This document shows positions 28,304 to 38,089 of a stretch of DNA of 64,000 nt, in pieces (positions within the stretch are counted from its first letter, which is position 1; each line of letters begins with the position of its first letter). The notes beneath the pieces were generated by a model. That model had not been told where the DNA came from. It searched no databases and saw only the letters and a program-made list of their open reading frames with translations. Source of the stretch: Bacillota bacterium (GTDB lineage Bacteria; Bacillota; Dethiobacteria; DTU022; UBA8154); the NCBI GenBank assembly GCA_012728375.1, contig JAAYFF010000012.1:1-64000 (forward strand), given 5' to 3'. A program made the translations under genes and the position numbers.

Positions 28304-29875
28304 TTGTCGCAGTCAAAAAAAGCAGCAAAGTCTATTTTAATAATGATAATATTAGGTATAGGTGGTAAACTTTTTGGATTTATACGAGAAATGTTAATTG
28401 CTGCAAGGTTCGGTTCTGGGATAGAAACTGATACCTTTTTTATTGCGCTAACAGCTACAAGCCTTTGTACCTCCTTGTTAACCCATTCACTAAGTACTAC
28501 TATGATACCGGTATTGTCCGAAATTGAAGAAAGGGAAGGTAAAGAGAAAAAGAGGATTTATACAAGTAACCTACTAAATCTCATTATTTTAGTTTCATTA
28601 GCCATAGTTTTGCTGGGGTGGCTATTTTCCCCTTTAATAATTAAAGTGTTGGCCCATGGGTTTGAGGGCGATCAATTTGATTTAGCAGTTACATTGATGA
28701 GAATTGGATTGCCAGCAGTGATTTTTGCTGGTATTGTGGGGGTCTATAGAGGTTATTTACAAAGTGAATTAAGGTTCGTGGAGTACGCTGCTGCTCCATT
28801 TCCGTTCAACTTTACTTACATCATTTTTTTAATATTTTTGTCGGGTGTTTTTGGAATTAAAGGATTAATGGTTACTAGTGTACTGGCAGTTGGAGCACAA
28901 ATTTTAATTCAACTGCCGGGAATTAAAAAGACTAAATATCAATACCATTTTTTTATTGATTTAAAAGATCAGTATATTAAAAAGATATTTTGTTTAATAT
29001 TCCCGGTAATACTCAGTGTAACAGTAAATGACCTGAATGTGATTGTAGATAGATCTTTGGCTTCAACTTTAATTGAAGGAAGCATCTCCGCTCTTAATTA
29101 TTCCAGCAGGCTCAATGGTTTCATTTTGGCTATTTTTATAACTGCTATAGCAACGGTGCTTTTCCCGTTGCTTTCGAAGGAGGCAGCAAAAGAAAGCAAT
29201 GATAATTTAAAAAAATTGATAAAAAATGGTGTTAACATAATTTTATTAATTACTATTCCGGCTACTGTAGGCATGATTGTTTTAACTCAACCGATAGTAA
29301 GATTAGCATTTGAAAGAGGAGCTTTTGATGCATTTGCAACTCAAATGACTTCTACAGCTTTATTTTTTTATTCCTTAGGATTAATTGGTATGGCACTGCG
29401 TATTTTCATGGAGAGAGTTTATTACTCACTGCAAGATACTAGAACACCTATGCTCAATGGCTTTTTGGCTGTTGGATTAAATGTTGTCTTGAACTTAATT
29501 TTAATCCGGTTCATGGCGCATGCTGGGCTAGCCCTGGCAACTTCAATTGCAACTACAATTACATCCGTATTGTTAATTTATGGGCTAAGAAGAAAAATTG
29601 GAAGTTTAAAGTTTTCAGATTTTGTCAGATGTGGTTTTAAATCTTTGGTCTCATCTTTAGTTATGGGTTTACTGGTATTCCTAACGTACTATCCATTGGA
29701 AAGTAAAGTTCTGGGCAATACCATCTTAGAGTTATCGTTATTATTAGGGGTGGTTTCTCTTGGAGCAGTTGTATATTTTATCATAATATATTTATTTAAA
29801 GTCGATGAAATAATTTGGTTTGTAAACTTATTAAAGAAAAGCTTGAAGAGCAAACAAATTCTGTATAAGGAATAA
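28304..29875 (+). CDS. MurJ/MviN-like flippase, probable Wzx role (TTG start)
   Basis: 'GKLFGFIREMLIAARFGSGIETDTFFIALTATSL', 'LAFERGAFDAFATQMTSTALFFYSLGLIGMALRIFMERVYYSLQDTRTPM'. Confidence 0.92.
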   Translation: MSQSKKAAKSILIMIILGIGGKLFGFIREMLIAARFGSGIETDTFFIALTATSLCTSLLTHSLSTTMIPVLSEIEEREGKEKKRIYTSNLLNLIILVSLAIVLLGWLFSPLIIKVLAHGFEGDQFDLAVTLMRIGLPAVIFAGIVGVYRGYLQSELRFVEYAAAPFPFNFTYIIFLIFLSGVFGIKGLMVTSVLAVGAQILIQLPGIKKTKYQYHFFIDLKDQYIKKIFCLIFPVILSVTVNDLNVIVDRSLASTLIEGSISALNYSSRLNGFILAIFITAIATVLFPLLSKEAAKESNDNLKKLIKNGVNIILLITIPATVGMIVLTQPIVRLAFERGAFDAFATQMTSTALFFYSLGLIGMALRIFMERVYYSLQDTRTPMLNGFLAVGLNVVLNLILIRFMAHAGLALATSIATTITSVLLIYGLRRKIGSLKFSDFVRCGFKSLVSSLVMGLLVFLTYYPLESKVLGNTILELSLLLGVVSLGAVVYFIIIYLFKVDEIIWFVNLLKKSLKSKQILYKE

Positions 29876-30074
29876 GTAAAGGTATCCTGTTTTTTGCAGG
29901 ATATTTGTGCTTTCTTAGGGAATATTTTAGAAAAAATGGATTGGTGGAAGGCAATGTGTTTAAAAGTAGGCTTAATGGAAAACTAAAGCAGTTTTTATGT
30001 ACCTGCGACCAATCCACAGGCTGCACCCCCACCCCCCCTGGGGGACTTTTAGATTATCATAAACAGCTAAATTT

Positions 30075-30313
30075 ACAAAACTGGGATTAAGGGGTTCGGA
30101 TACCTCTCATCTTGGATTATAATTGATGCACTTCTGGTGGTCGGTTCCCTGGTTGTTGCCTTGCTTTTGCGCTTTGATATGGATGTGCCCTTAGAGTATA
30201 TTCTTAAGCTGGAAAAGTTATGGTTGCCGGTTGTCATTATAAGCATTATCATATTTTTTTTGTTCGGGCTTTACCGCAGGTGTTACTGCCGCCTCACTTT
30301 GTCCGGAAATTGA
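30075..30313 (+). pseudogene. N-terminal transmembrane remnant of PglF/CapD-type polysaccharide biosynthesis protein
   Basis: Reading 'KGFGYLSSWIIIDALLVVGSLVVALLLRFDMDVPLEYILKLEKLWLPVVIISIIIFFLFGLYRR' then stop; resembles 38090 ORF N-terminus. Confidence 0.65.
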
Positions 30314-30345
30314 TGGCTTAAAGTGCCGCTTAACAGACGGAAACC

Positions 30346-30594
30346 GTGACCATGCAGGTGTTGACACAGGCCGGCACGGGAGGGGAGATACAGCTGACCG
30401 ATGCTCTGAACGCACAGGTGGGTCGGCTGCCGGTCTGGGCTTATATTTTCAGCGGCAAGCGCTATGATGTAGGCGACCGGCTGGGTTTTGTGGAGGCGAC
30501 CATTGAGTATGCCCTGCGCCGGGATGACCTGGCCGGGGAGCTCAGCAACTACCTGAGGCGGATCGTTGAAGAGGGGAAGCTGTTAAAGAGGTAG
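30346..30594 (+). pseudogene. C-terminal remnant of UTP-glucose-1-phosphate uridylyltransferase (GalU)
   Basis: 'GTGGEIQLTDALNAQVGRLPVWAYIFSGKRYDVGDRLGFVEATIEYALRRDDL'. Confidence 0.8.
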
Positions 30595-30595
30595 A

Positions 30596-30703
30596 TTTAC
30601 CTATAATGGTATTTATATATGCCTTGAAAATGTCTTAATTGATACTGGTTGTACAGTATCAATTTTTGATGTTGATGCAGTAGAATATCTGATTGAGAGG
30701 TAA
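30596..30703 (+). pseudogene. Fragment of retropepsin-like aspartyl protease domain
   Basis: 'FTYNGIYICLENVLIDTGCTVSIFDVDAVEYLIER*' with DTG motif, no start. Confidence 0.45.
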
Positions 30704-30710
30704 CAACGGC

Positions 30711-31724
30711 ATGACAATACTGGTAACCGGGGCAGCTGGCTTTATCGGCTTTCATTTGAGCAAGAGGTTGCTTGAAAACGGTTATAATGTTGTGGGCCTG
30801 GATAACCTTAACGATTATTACGAGGTGGAGCTGAAGAAAAGCCGTCTGGCGCTGCTGCAGGAATATAAAGGTTTTACTTTTGTTAAGGCCTCCCTGGAGG
30901 AGCGGAAGGCGATAGAGGGGCTTTTTTCAGAGTTTACTTTTTCCCGTGTCATTAACCTGGCTGCTCAGGCCGGGGTGCGCTACAGTATTGAAAATCCCTA
31001 CGTCTATATAGATTCCAATGTAGTGGGCTTTATGAATATCCTGGAAGCCTGCCGCCGCCACCGGGTAGGGCACCTTATTTTCGCCTCCTCCAGTTCCGTC
31101 TATGGAGCAAACAGGACAAAGCCTTTTTCTGTACATCACAATGTGGACCATCCGGTAAGTCTTTATGCCGCCACCAAAAAGGCGGGTGAGCTGATGGCGC
31201 ATACTTACAGCAGTTTGTACGGTTTGCCGGTAACGGGGCTGCGCTTTTTTACCGTGTACGGTCCCTGGGGCAGGCCTGATATGGCATATTTTTCTTTTAC
31301 CAGGGCTATTTTAGAAGGGAAGCCTATCAAGGTTTTTAATTACGGAAAGATGAAGCGGGATTTTACCTATATTGACGATATTGTAGAGGGAACCGTGCGG
31401 CTGATAGACAGAGTGCCGCAGCCGGACCCGCAGTGGGACGGGATGCGGCCGAATCCGGGGCGGAGCTATGCGCCGTATCGCATATATAACATTGGCAACA
31501 ATCAGCCGGTGGAACTGCTCTATTTTATTGAGGTGCTGGAACGTGCCCTGGGGAGGGAAGCAAAGAAGGAACTGCTGCCCATGCAGCCGGGGGACGTTTT
31601 GGAGACCTATGCCGATATTGACGACCTGGCGCTGGAGACGGGCTTTAAGCCGGGGACGAGCATTGAGGAAGGTATCGGGAAATTTGTGGCGTGGTATAAA
31701 GAGTATTATAGGCATCACTCCTAA
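30711..31724 (+). CDS. UDP-glucuronate 4-epimerase-like NAD-dependent epimerase, copy 1
   Basis: 'ILVTGAAGFIGFHLSKRLLENGYNVVGLDNLNDYY', 'YAATKKAGELMAHTYSSLYGLPVTGLRFFTVYGPWGRPDMA'. Confidence 0.93.
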   Translation: MTILVTGAAGFIGFHLSKRLLENGYNVVGLDNLNDYYEVELKKSRLALLQEYKGFTFVKASLEERKAIEGLFSEFTFSRVINLAAQAGVRYSIENPYVYIDSNVVGFMNILEACRRHRVGHLIFASSSSVYGANRTKPFSVHHNVDHPVSLYAATKKAGELMAHTYSSLYGLPVTGLRFFTVYGPWGRPDMAYFSFTRAILEGKPIKVFNYGKMKRDFTYIDDIVEGTVRLIDRVPQPDPQWDGMRPNPGRSYAPYRIYNIGNNQPVELLYFIEVLERALGREAKKELLPMQPGDVLETYADIDDLALETGFKPGTSIEEGIGKFVAWYKEYYRHHS

Positions 31725-31779
31725 AAATAGGTAGGAAAAAAGCACCTATAAAAGTAGATGCCTAAAGCAAAAACTATTT

Positions 31780-32832
31780 TTAACATGTTATTTGATATCG
31801 AACTTTAAGGTCATTAAATCGGTTGTAAGGGACATAATTATCTTTTTGAAGGCGTCCTAAAACAATTCCAGGGGCAATTTCAATTTTATTTGCGAACTCA
31901 ATAACGCATTCCCTAGTAAAGCAGTTTGCTTTTATAAAAGCTTTGTACTGCTTTGGAGGTATAAGGGTATCTCTTGCAAAAACATCCGCCTCTTCTTCTT
32001 GTTCTTGACTGGTTCCATTTGGTTCACTAATATGACCCCGAATAACGTGGCATATTTCGTGAAACAAACTAAACCAAAATTTATCTGCATATTTACCCCG
32101 AACGGTTAACCCCATAACAATGCGGTTGCCATCATAAAATGATGCTCCATGCAGAAAAGATCCACCAATGTGGGGTAAGAACACCAAAGCAATACCACAC
32201 TCAGCAAATAAATCCGTAAGTTTACTACAAAACTCTTCGGGATTCTTTACTGTCATTCCCCGAATTCGAGGTATTTCCTTTTCTAGCTTGCTAATGTTAA
32301 TCGGAGCAGTTTTATACTTTCTTGCTTCTATTCTTGCTTTCTGTGCCCAAGCAGCAAGGCTGTAGTCACTTGTTTCATTTTTGCCTGTTTTTCGGTAAGC
32401 AATACCGGGAATTCTCAATCTTTCAAGTAAATCAAGCTTTGCAACTTCAAAAAAGCGCCTTAAATTAAGGGCCTTTTCTTCGGCATTTCGTGCGGGCTCA
32501 ACCCAACCCAAAGCAGCCATCTTTGAATAGGGGAATACAGACGCAAGCTTAGCATCTCGTTCCAATTCTCTCTCCGCAATTATTCGTGCCAACTTTTCAC
32601 GATAAATAGCCTCAAGATTATTCCAAAAGCTTGCCGGCACACCGAGAACAGACTCAAGTCTCAAGGCGACATCCTTAGTAAGTTCAACCTGTCCGTTAAT
32701 CAAACGACTAATATGCTTTTCCGATAATCCCATCCTTAGTGCGAACTCTTTTTGTTTCATACCACGATTTTCAAGCTGCTCTCGTATTGTCGCACCTGGT
32801 GGAATAGCAACCGTGTTTTTGCTATATATCAT
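31780..32832 (-). CDS. HigA-type XRE antitoxin fused to ImmA/IrrE metallopeptidase domain
   Basis: N-term HTH 'MKQKEFALRMGLSEKHISRLINGQVELT'; zinc peptidase 'FSLFHEICHVIRGH...QEEEADVFARDTLIP'. Confidence 0.92.
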   Translation of the reverse strand: MIYSKNTVAIPPGATIREQLENRGMKQKEFALRMGLSEKHISRLINGQVELTKDVALRLESVLGVPASFWNNLEAIYREKLARIIAERELERDAKLASVFPYSKMAALGWVEPARNAEEKALNLRRFFEVAKLDLLERLRIPGIAYRKTGKNETSDYSLAAWAQKARIEARKYKTAPINISKLEKEIPRIRGMTVKNPEEFCSKLTDLFAECGIALVFLPHIGGSFLHGASFYDGNRIVMGLTVRGKYADKFWFSLFHEICHVIRGHISEPNGTSQEQEEEADVFARDTLIPPKQYKAFIKANCFTRECVIEFANKIEIAPGIVLGRLQKDNYVPYNRFNDLKVRYQITC

Positions 32833-32865
32833 ATATAATCCTCCTCATCACATGACTTCAACAAG

Positions 32866-33165
32866 TTAGTGGTAGTCTTCAATTTTAACAATTCTAACTA
32901 CTTGGATATCGGTATTACTTTTTTCAAATATTAAGCGATATGGATGTACCAAATCCATAGCATATTTACCTTTTCTATCGCCTTCAAGAGGATGACATCT
33001 GCCGATGGAGTATTGAATAAGCATCTCAACTGATACTGCGGATTTTAACTCATCAATTCGTTGATGTATAAGCCTGGCCATTCTCTCTCCATATTTTCGT
33101 TTCGCTATTGAATAATTTGTACATATACGCTCTAAACGATTAGATTTATAAATTATTTGAAGCAA
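32866..33165 (-). CDS. HigB/RelE-family toxin
   Basis: 99-aa 'LERICTNYSIAKRKYGERMARLIHQRIDELKSAVSVEMLI...GRCHPLEGDRKGKYAMDLVHPYRLIFE' typical of HigB killer proteins. Confidence 0.85.
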   Translation of the reverse strand: MLQIIYKSNRLERICTNYSIAKRKYGERMARLIHQRIDELKSAVSVEMLIQYSIGRCHPLEGDRKGKYAMDLVHPYRLIFEKSNTDIQVVRIVKIEDYH

Positions 33166-33176
33166 AAAGCCACCTC

Positions 33177-33225
33177 TTTACCTTCCAGGTAAATTTATCA
33201 TAGCGCTTTTTAATGTCATTGTCAA
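33177..33225 (-). promoter_or_regulatory. higBA promoter and palindromic operator
   Basis: Minus strand TTGACA-N17-TATGAT (33225-33197) followed by 17-bp palindrome TTTACCT-TCC-AGGTAAA (33177-33193). Confidence 0.75.
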
Positions 33226-33228
33226 TAT

Positions 33229-33288
33229 AAAGCGGTGGCTGCAGGGATAGAGGATATTCTCATTATTACGGGCAGAAATAAGCGGGCG
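33229..33288 (+). pseudogene. Internal GalU fragment
   Basis: 'AVAAGIEDILIITGRNKRA' matches the GalU core motif. Confidence 0.7.
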
Positions 33289-33438
33289 AAGGTCAAAAGG
33301 AATGCCGCCGTAACGAACGGAGCTACGTAAAAACATGTTCACAGCGGTGGACATGTTGAGACCTAGTTCGTTAAAGATAGCCTCGGCTTTATGCTTTAAT
33401 TCCTTATCGACACGAATATTTATATTGATAGTGCGGCT
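33288..33438 (-). pseudogene. RelB/DinJ antitoxin fragment without start
   Basis: Minus strand 'INIRVDKELKHKAEAIFNELGLNMSTAVNMFLRSSVRYGGIPFDL'. Confidence 0.75.
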
Positions 33439-33500
33439 GTGACAGCATCCAGAGCCAAAGTTGTCTCGTTGTAGTAAGCGTTTAATTCATCATTAACGGC
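33434..33500 (-). repeat. Partial duplicate of grpE-like gene 5' region (copy of 46090-46156)
   Basis: 67 bp with 4 mismatches to 46090-46156. Confidence 0.8.
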
Positions 33501-33619
33501 TTAACAACAAAAATCGCCAAATTTTAATAGTTTATTGGAAGGAAAAAGAAGAAACGTATAGAAAATACCAATAAATGGTCAGATGAGTACTTTTTGGCAC
33601 TATTAAATTAGAGGACGAT

Positions 33620-36600
33620 ATGATTATGAAAACATGTAAGAGACTTTCCGGTCATTATTCCGAACATTGTGCTTTTGCAATGTACCTGTTGCTGAGCATT
33701 TTTATATTTATTCTTCTTGCCGCGGGCTCTGTGCCTGCCTATGCCCAGGGCAGCACTATCCCCCGGCGGGCTATTATGAGCGCAATGGAGGGATCCGTTC
33801 TTGTTCAGGCTGCAGGACAGGCTGTTGCCGTTCCCGCCCGCAAAAATATGGAAATAAAAAATGGCGACCGCGTTATTACCGGCAACGACGGCACATGCGA
33901 ATTCAAATACGACGATGGCAGCGTCAGCCGTATTGGCCCGAACAGCCGTGTTGATATCTCTGCCCTTTCCCGCACAGGTGCGGATGGGTCCGAAACTACT
34001 GTCCTCAATGTGAAGCGCGGCAGTATCTGGAACAACACCAAGCAGGTTGTGAAACGCAACTCACGTTTTGAAGTAAACACCCCGGCTGCTGCCGCCAGCG
34101 TGCGGGGAACCCAGTTTTATATTAATGTCGAAAGTTTTTTAGATACCATTGTACGTGTCTATACTGGCCTGGTTGGGTTGGCATCGGCACCGGAGGATCA
34201 GCAGGAAGATGTGGGCGATGAAGGCGACTCTGCTTCTCCTCCGCCACCTCCGTCAGGGCAGGAAACAGCTGTGAGCGCTTTTCAACAGATATTATTTACG
34301 ACTGATGCGCCTCCGGCCCCGCCGGCTCCTCTGGACGCCCTAGCCGTGGACGATTTTGAAAAAGATAATCTTGTAGAAGATTTTCCTTCTGCATATGTGG
34401 AAATTGAAACAGAAGTAAAGACCTACCAGCTACAACAAACCGAATTAAAAGTGCTGGGAGAGCTAAAAAACCTGGTGCTCATTACTCAGGAACTTGAACT
34501 CTTAAAGCAGCAGCTTGAACGGGAAACGGATCCTGCCAAGATTAGCCAGCTCCAGTCGTTGCAGCAGCAACTGCAAATTGAAATGGAGAGCCGCCTGGAG
34601 ATGGCTAAAAATTTAGAAAAAGAACGGCAGCAACTGGCTCAGGAAAAAGAAAAGCTTGCTGAATTAAAAGAAAAGATGGATACCCTTACTCCGGAGCAGG
34701 TAAAAGAAGAAGCCAAAGCTGTGCGGCAGGAGGAAAAAGCAAAAGCTGCCGAGCGTGAAGAACGCTTGGAGCAGATAACGAAGCAGGAGCAAGCTGTTAC
34801 GGAAATACGCGAACAGGTAACCAAGCAAGCGGAAGAAATAGGTGTGCAAGAAACCTTGCAGCAGGCTGCAGAAAAGGTTACGGTCGAACTTATCCGACAG
34901 TTGGCTGAAGAAGTATTGCCGGAAGGGCTCCAAACTGAAGAAAAAGAACAGGAAAAAGAAGAAGAGAAGAAAGAAGAAGAGGAGAAAGACCCCACGCCGC
35001 CGGCAACTGGAGGAGGTGGCGGAGGTGGAGGTGGTGGTGCATCGCCGGTGTCATATACATTGACTGTTAGCGCTTCACCTGAAGATGCCGGTACTGTTAG
35101 CGGAGGAGGTTCTTTTACCAGCGGAAGTAATGTCACAGTGAGTGCAACAGCTAACAGCGGTTATAGTTTTGTCAACTGGACGGAAGGGGGAGCGGTTGTT
35201 AGTTCCGAGGCAAATTATTCTTTTGTATTGAGCGGAAATCGTACCCTGGTGGCAAATTTTGTTGTAAAAATTCCTGATACACCTGAAGTAACCACCTGGC
35301 CGACGGCAAGCGGGCTTGTCTATGGTCAGCCGCTGGCGGACGCGGTTTTAATCGGAGGTGAAGCATCGGTTTTCGGCACCTTTGCCTTTGCTAATCCGTC
35401 CATGGTTCCGGATGCGGGTTCTACACTGCAGGCGGTTGTCTTCACACCGCAAGATACGGTCAATTATAAAACTGTTATCGGGAACGTAACAGTCATCGTC
35501 AATAAAGCCCCGGCGACAGTAACCCTTGAAGACTTGGAGCACACATACGACGGCACCCCCAAAACTGCTAAGGTGATAACCAATCCGTCTGGTTTAAACG
35601 TAACCATTACTTATAACGGTTCTCCTGAAGCTCCCGTAACTGCTGGGAGTTACGTAGTAGAAGCGACCATTGCCGATGCCAACTATACAGGTACAACAAA
35701 GGGCACCCTTGTCATAGGCAAGGCCACTCCGTCAGTAAGCACCTGGCCTTTGGCAAGCGAACTTGTCTATGGCCAGACGCTGGCGGACGCGGTTTTGAGC
35801 GGCGGTGAAGCTTCGGTTCCGGGCACCTTTGCCTTTGCCTCTCCGTCAATGATTCCATCAGCGGGTACAGCTTTACAAGAAGTCATTTTCCTGCCGTCAG
35901 ATACAGTCAATTATAATGAAGTAAAAGGCACCACCGAAGTGACTGTCAAGCAATCAGCCGCGACAATAACCCTTGAAGACTTGGAGCATACGTATGATGG
36001 TACCCCCAAAACTGCTACGGTGGTAACCAATCCGTCTGGTTTAAACGTAACCATTACCTATAACGGGTCTACTGAAGCGCCCGTCAATGCTGGGGAATAT
36101 GAAGTAGAAGCGACCATTGCAGATGCCAATTATACGGGTACAGCCACCGGGACCCTTGTCATCAACGAGTCCACTCCGGCGATAATTGCTGCAAGTTTGT
36201 TTAGTTATAAAACTGATTACGGCGAAGGAGTACCGATCATCCGCAACAGTACATTTGAAACACCGGAAATATACTTTACCTTAAATATGGATCTACCGGC
36301 AGGGGCACCAAGGGAAATTACCCTCTCCTTCAGCCGGCTGGCTTTTAACCAAGAAGCTACAACGGGAGAAATATATATGGATATAGACGGCGAGTATCAG
36401 TCAGTAGCGTATAATATCATTTCAAAAGGGACCCTTGATGAGAACAAAGACTCCGTTGTTAAAATCACTATTCCTGAAGGGGTGAACCTTGCAGCAGGGG
36501 AGTATGAAATAGATGGAGGCTTCGACTACTTTGCTTTCACCACGGCCGATGTGCCCCAGGGAACTTTTAAAATAGAGATAGACGGAGCCTCGCCACTGGA

Positions 36601-37942
36601 GTGCCCCTACTATATGAGTTCAATTAGCAGCGCCCGGCTTTATACCACAGGATTGGAATACGATCCTCTGTTTAATAATTGCAGTGCACCGCAGGATGGA
36701 ATAGCTAGTTTTGAACCGGGGACAAATATAACAGCGGAAACAGATAAAACCATAACCATTTCCATCCCCTACGTGGAAATTGACCCGGCAGCAAACTGGT
36801 CGGTAACCGATGACGAGGGGCAACCTGTTTCCGGGCTGACCATAACAAGCATAACCAGGGGAGATATTGGTTCGGGAGCAAATGCCGTAATTACCCTTTC
36901 CTTGGCAGCAGGGAGTTCCCTAAAAAAAGGTACAGAATACCTCATATCCGGCACCAATGTTATTCTGAAAACGGCTGATGTAGAAGGAGGCGACCTTTAC
37001 GTTCAACTGGAAGGAGAAGCTCCCCATCCCGAGTCATTTAGGATGGAGGAGAAAACATGGCCTGGCAATTTTACTGTCGAACCTATAACAGCCCTGTCTG
37101 GCATCACTCAGACCATAACTCTGACCTACACACCTGGAGAGGCGATAGACTTTCTCGAAGTCTCTATCCCGTTTGAAATAGGTGTTCTAGGCACAGACCT
37201 CATTAAGATAGGTTCCGGGGACGAAACAACACTAGCAGAAGCAAGCAAGGCAGAAGTAAATGAAGAATATGGTTACCTGTATCTAACCTTTGAGCCTCCC
37301 TTGGGCCCGGAAGACTCCATCATCATTACTCTTCTGGATAAACCCATGCCTGTTGCCGGGTACTATGAATTTGAGATATGGGCTTGTGCTGGGGAGAAAT
37401 TCCCAAGTATGGAGATAGCGGCAATTGAGGTAATTGACGGGCAGGGAAACCCTGCGCCGCCTCCGAGTGTCGTCCTCGATCTGACTACAATACCGCAGCT
37501 TACGGGGCTTGACGAAACGATGGAATATTCGCTGGATGGCGGTGAGAGCTGGATCGCTATAGACGAGGGAGAGACTACCGCAATCCTTGACTACTTTGAA
37601 ATTTTGGAATACAAGGTTGTGAAGGTCAGGATAAAAGAAGTACCTGCAAGTGAGGCGCACATCACTGTGGCAAGTATAGATGACGGCGAGGGTGAAGAAT
37701 GTTTCCTTAACCTTGACCCGGGAGATGATCAGGAGTGGGAAACAGACGATGATAAAATAACCAATCTTTTACCTGGTGCTAAATACGCTGTTTGCATTTT
37801 TTCAAGTGACGAGAATGTTTACTGGAATGTTTATGAGGCAGATATCTATGGCGAGATCAACTACCCTTACATCTTTGACATAGCAGGAGCAGTGAAGGTA
37901 GAACCTCAGGCTATCGGGACTTTTCTTCAAATACCTAAATAG
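33620..37942 (+). CDS. Large secreted FecR-domain protein with coiled coil, poly-Gly linker, InlB-B-like repeat and MBG-like repeats
   Basis: FecR-like 'GDRVITGNDGTCEFKYDDGSVSRIGPNSRV...VNTPAAAASVRGTQFYI'; 'VSASPEDAGTVSGGGSF...YSFVNWTEGG'; two MBG units 'ITLEDLEHTYDGTPKTATVVTNPSGLNVTITYNGS'. Confidence 0.85.
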   Translation: MIMKTCKRLSGHYSEHCAFAMYLLLSIFIFILLAAGSVPAYAQGSTIPRRAIMSAMEGSVLVQAAGQAVAVPARKNMEIKNGDRVITGNDGTCEFKYDDGSVSRIGPNSRVDISALSRTGADGSETTVLNVKRGSIWNNTKQVVKRNSRFEVNTPAAAASVRGTQFYINVESFLDTIVRVYTGLVGLASAPEDQQEDVGDEGDSASPPPPPSGQETAVSAFQQILFTTDAPPAPPAPLDALAVDDFEKDNLVEDFPSAYVEIETEVKTYQLQQTELKVLGELKNLVLITQELELLKQQLERETDPAKISQLQSLQQQLQIEMESRLEMAKNLEKERQQLAQEKEKLAELKEKMDTLTPEQVKEEAKAVRQEEKAKAAEREERLEQITKQEQAVTEIREQVTKQAEEIGVQETLQQAAEKVTVELIRQLAEEVLPEGLQTEEKEQEKEEEKKEEEEKDPTPPATGGGGGGGGGGASPVSYTLTVSASPEDAGTVSGGGSFTSGSNVTVSATANSGYSFVNWTEGGAVVSSEANYSFVLSGNRTLVANFVVKIPDTPEVTTWPTASGLVYGQPLADAVLIGGEASVFGTFAFANPSMVPDAGSTLQAVVFTPQDTVNYKTVIGNVTVIVNKAPATVTLEDLEHTYDGTPKTAKVITNPSGLNVTITYNGSPEAPVTAGSYVVEATIADANYTGTTKGTLVIGKATPSVSTWPLASELVYGQTLADAVLSGGEASVPGTFAFASPSMIPSAGTALQEVIFLPSDTVNYNEVKGTTEVTVKQSAATITLEDLEHTYDGTPKTATVVTNPSGLNVTITYNGSTEAPVNAGEYEVEATIADANYTGTATGTLVINESTPAIIAASLFSYKTDYGEGVPIIRNSTFETPEIYFTLNMDLPAGAPREITLSFSRLAFNQEATTGEIYMDIDGEYQSVAYNIISKGTLDENKDSVVKITIPEGVNLAAGEYEIDGGFDYFAFTTADVPQGTFKIEIDGASPLECPYYMSSISSARLYTTGLEYDPLFNNCSAPQDGIASFEPGTNITAETDKTITISIPYVEIDPAANWSVTDDEGQPVSGLTITSITRGDIGSGANAVITLSLAAGSSLKKGTEYLISGTNVILKTADVEGGDLYVQLEGEAPHPESFRMEEKTWPGNFTVEPITALSGITQTITLTYTPGEAIDFLEVSIPFEIGVLGTDLIKIGSGDETTLAEASKAEVNEEYGYLYLTFEPPLGPEDSIIITLLDKPMPVAGYYEFEIWACAGEKFPSMEIAAIEVIDGQGNPAPPPSVVLDLTTIPQLTGLDETMEYSLDGGESWIAIDEGETTAILDYFEILEYKVVKVRIKEVPASEAHITVASIDDGEGEECFLNLDPGDDQEWETDDDKITNLLPGAKYAVCIFSSDENVYWNVYEADIYGEINYPYIFDIAGAVKVEPQAIGTFLQIPK

Positions 37943-38089
37943 TAGAGTGATAGCTTAAACGTCGAAATAACAAAAGTATAAGAAAAAATTTGATGAATAA
38001 AGAAGGAATTGGAGGGTTATTGGAGAATTAATCTTTAAGATCCAAAATTAACCTTTGGTGTAAGTTGCTATTTGTTAGGAGTTCTCTAG

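Noticed and set aside
29905-30090. 61-aa ORF after the flippase as a gene
   Set aside because: No motifs, spans a hairpin and a C-rich terminator-like block; more likely non-coding or debris.
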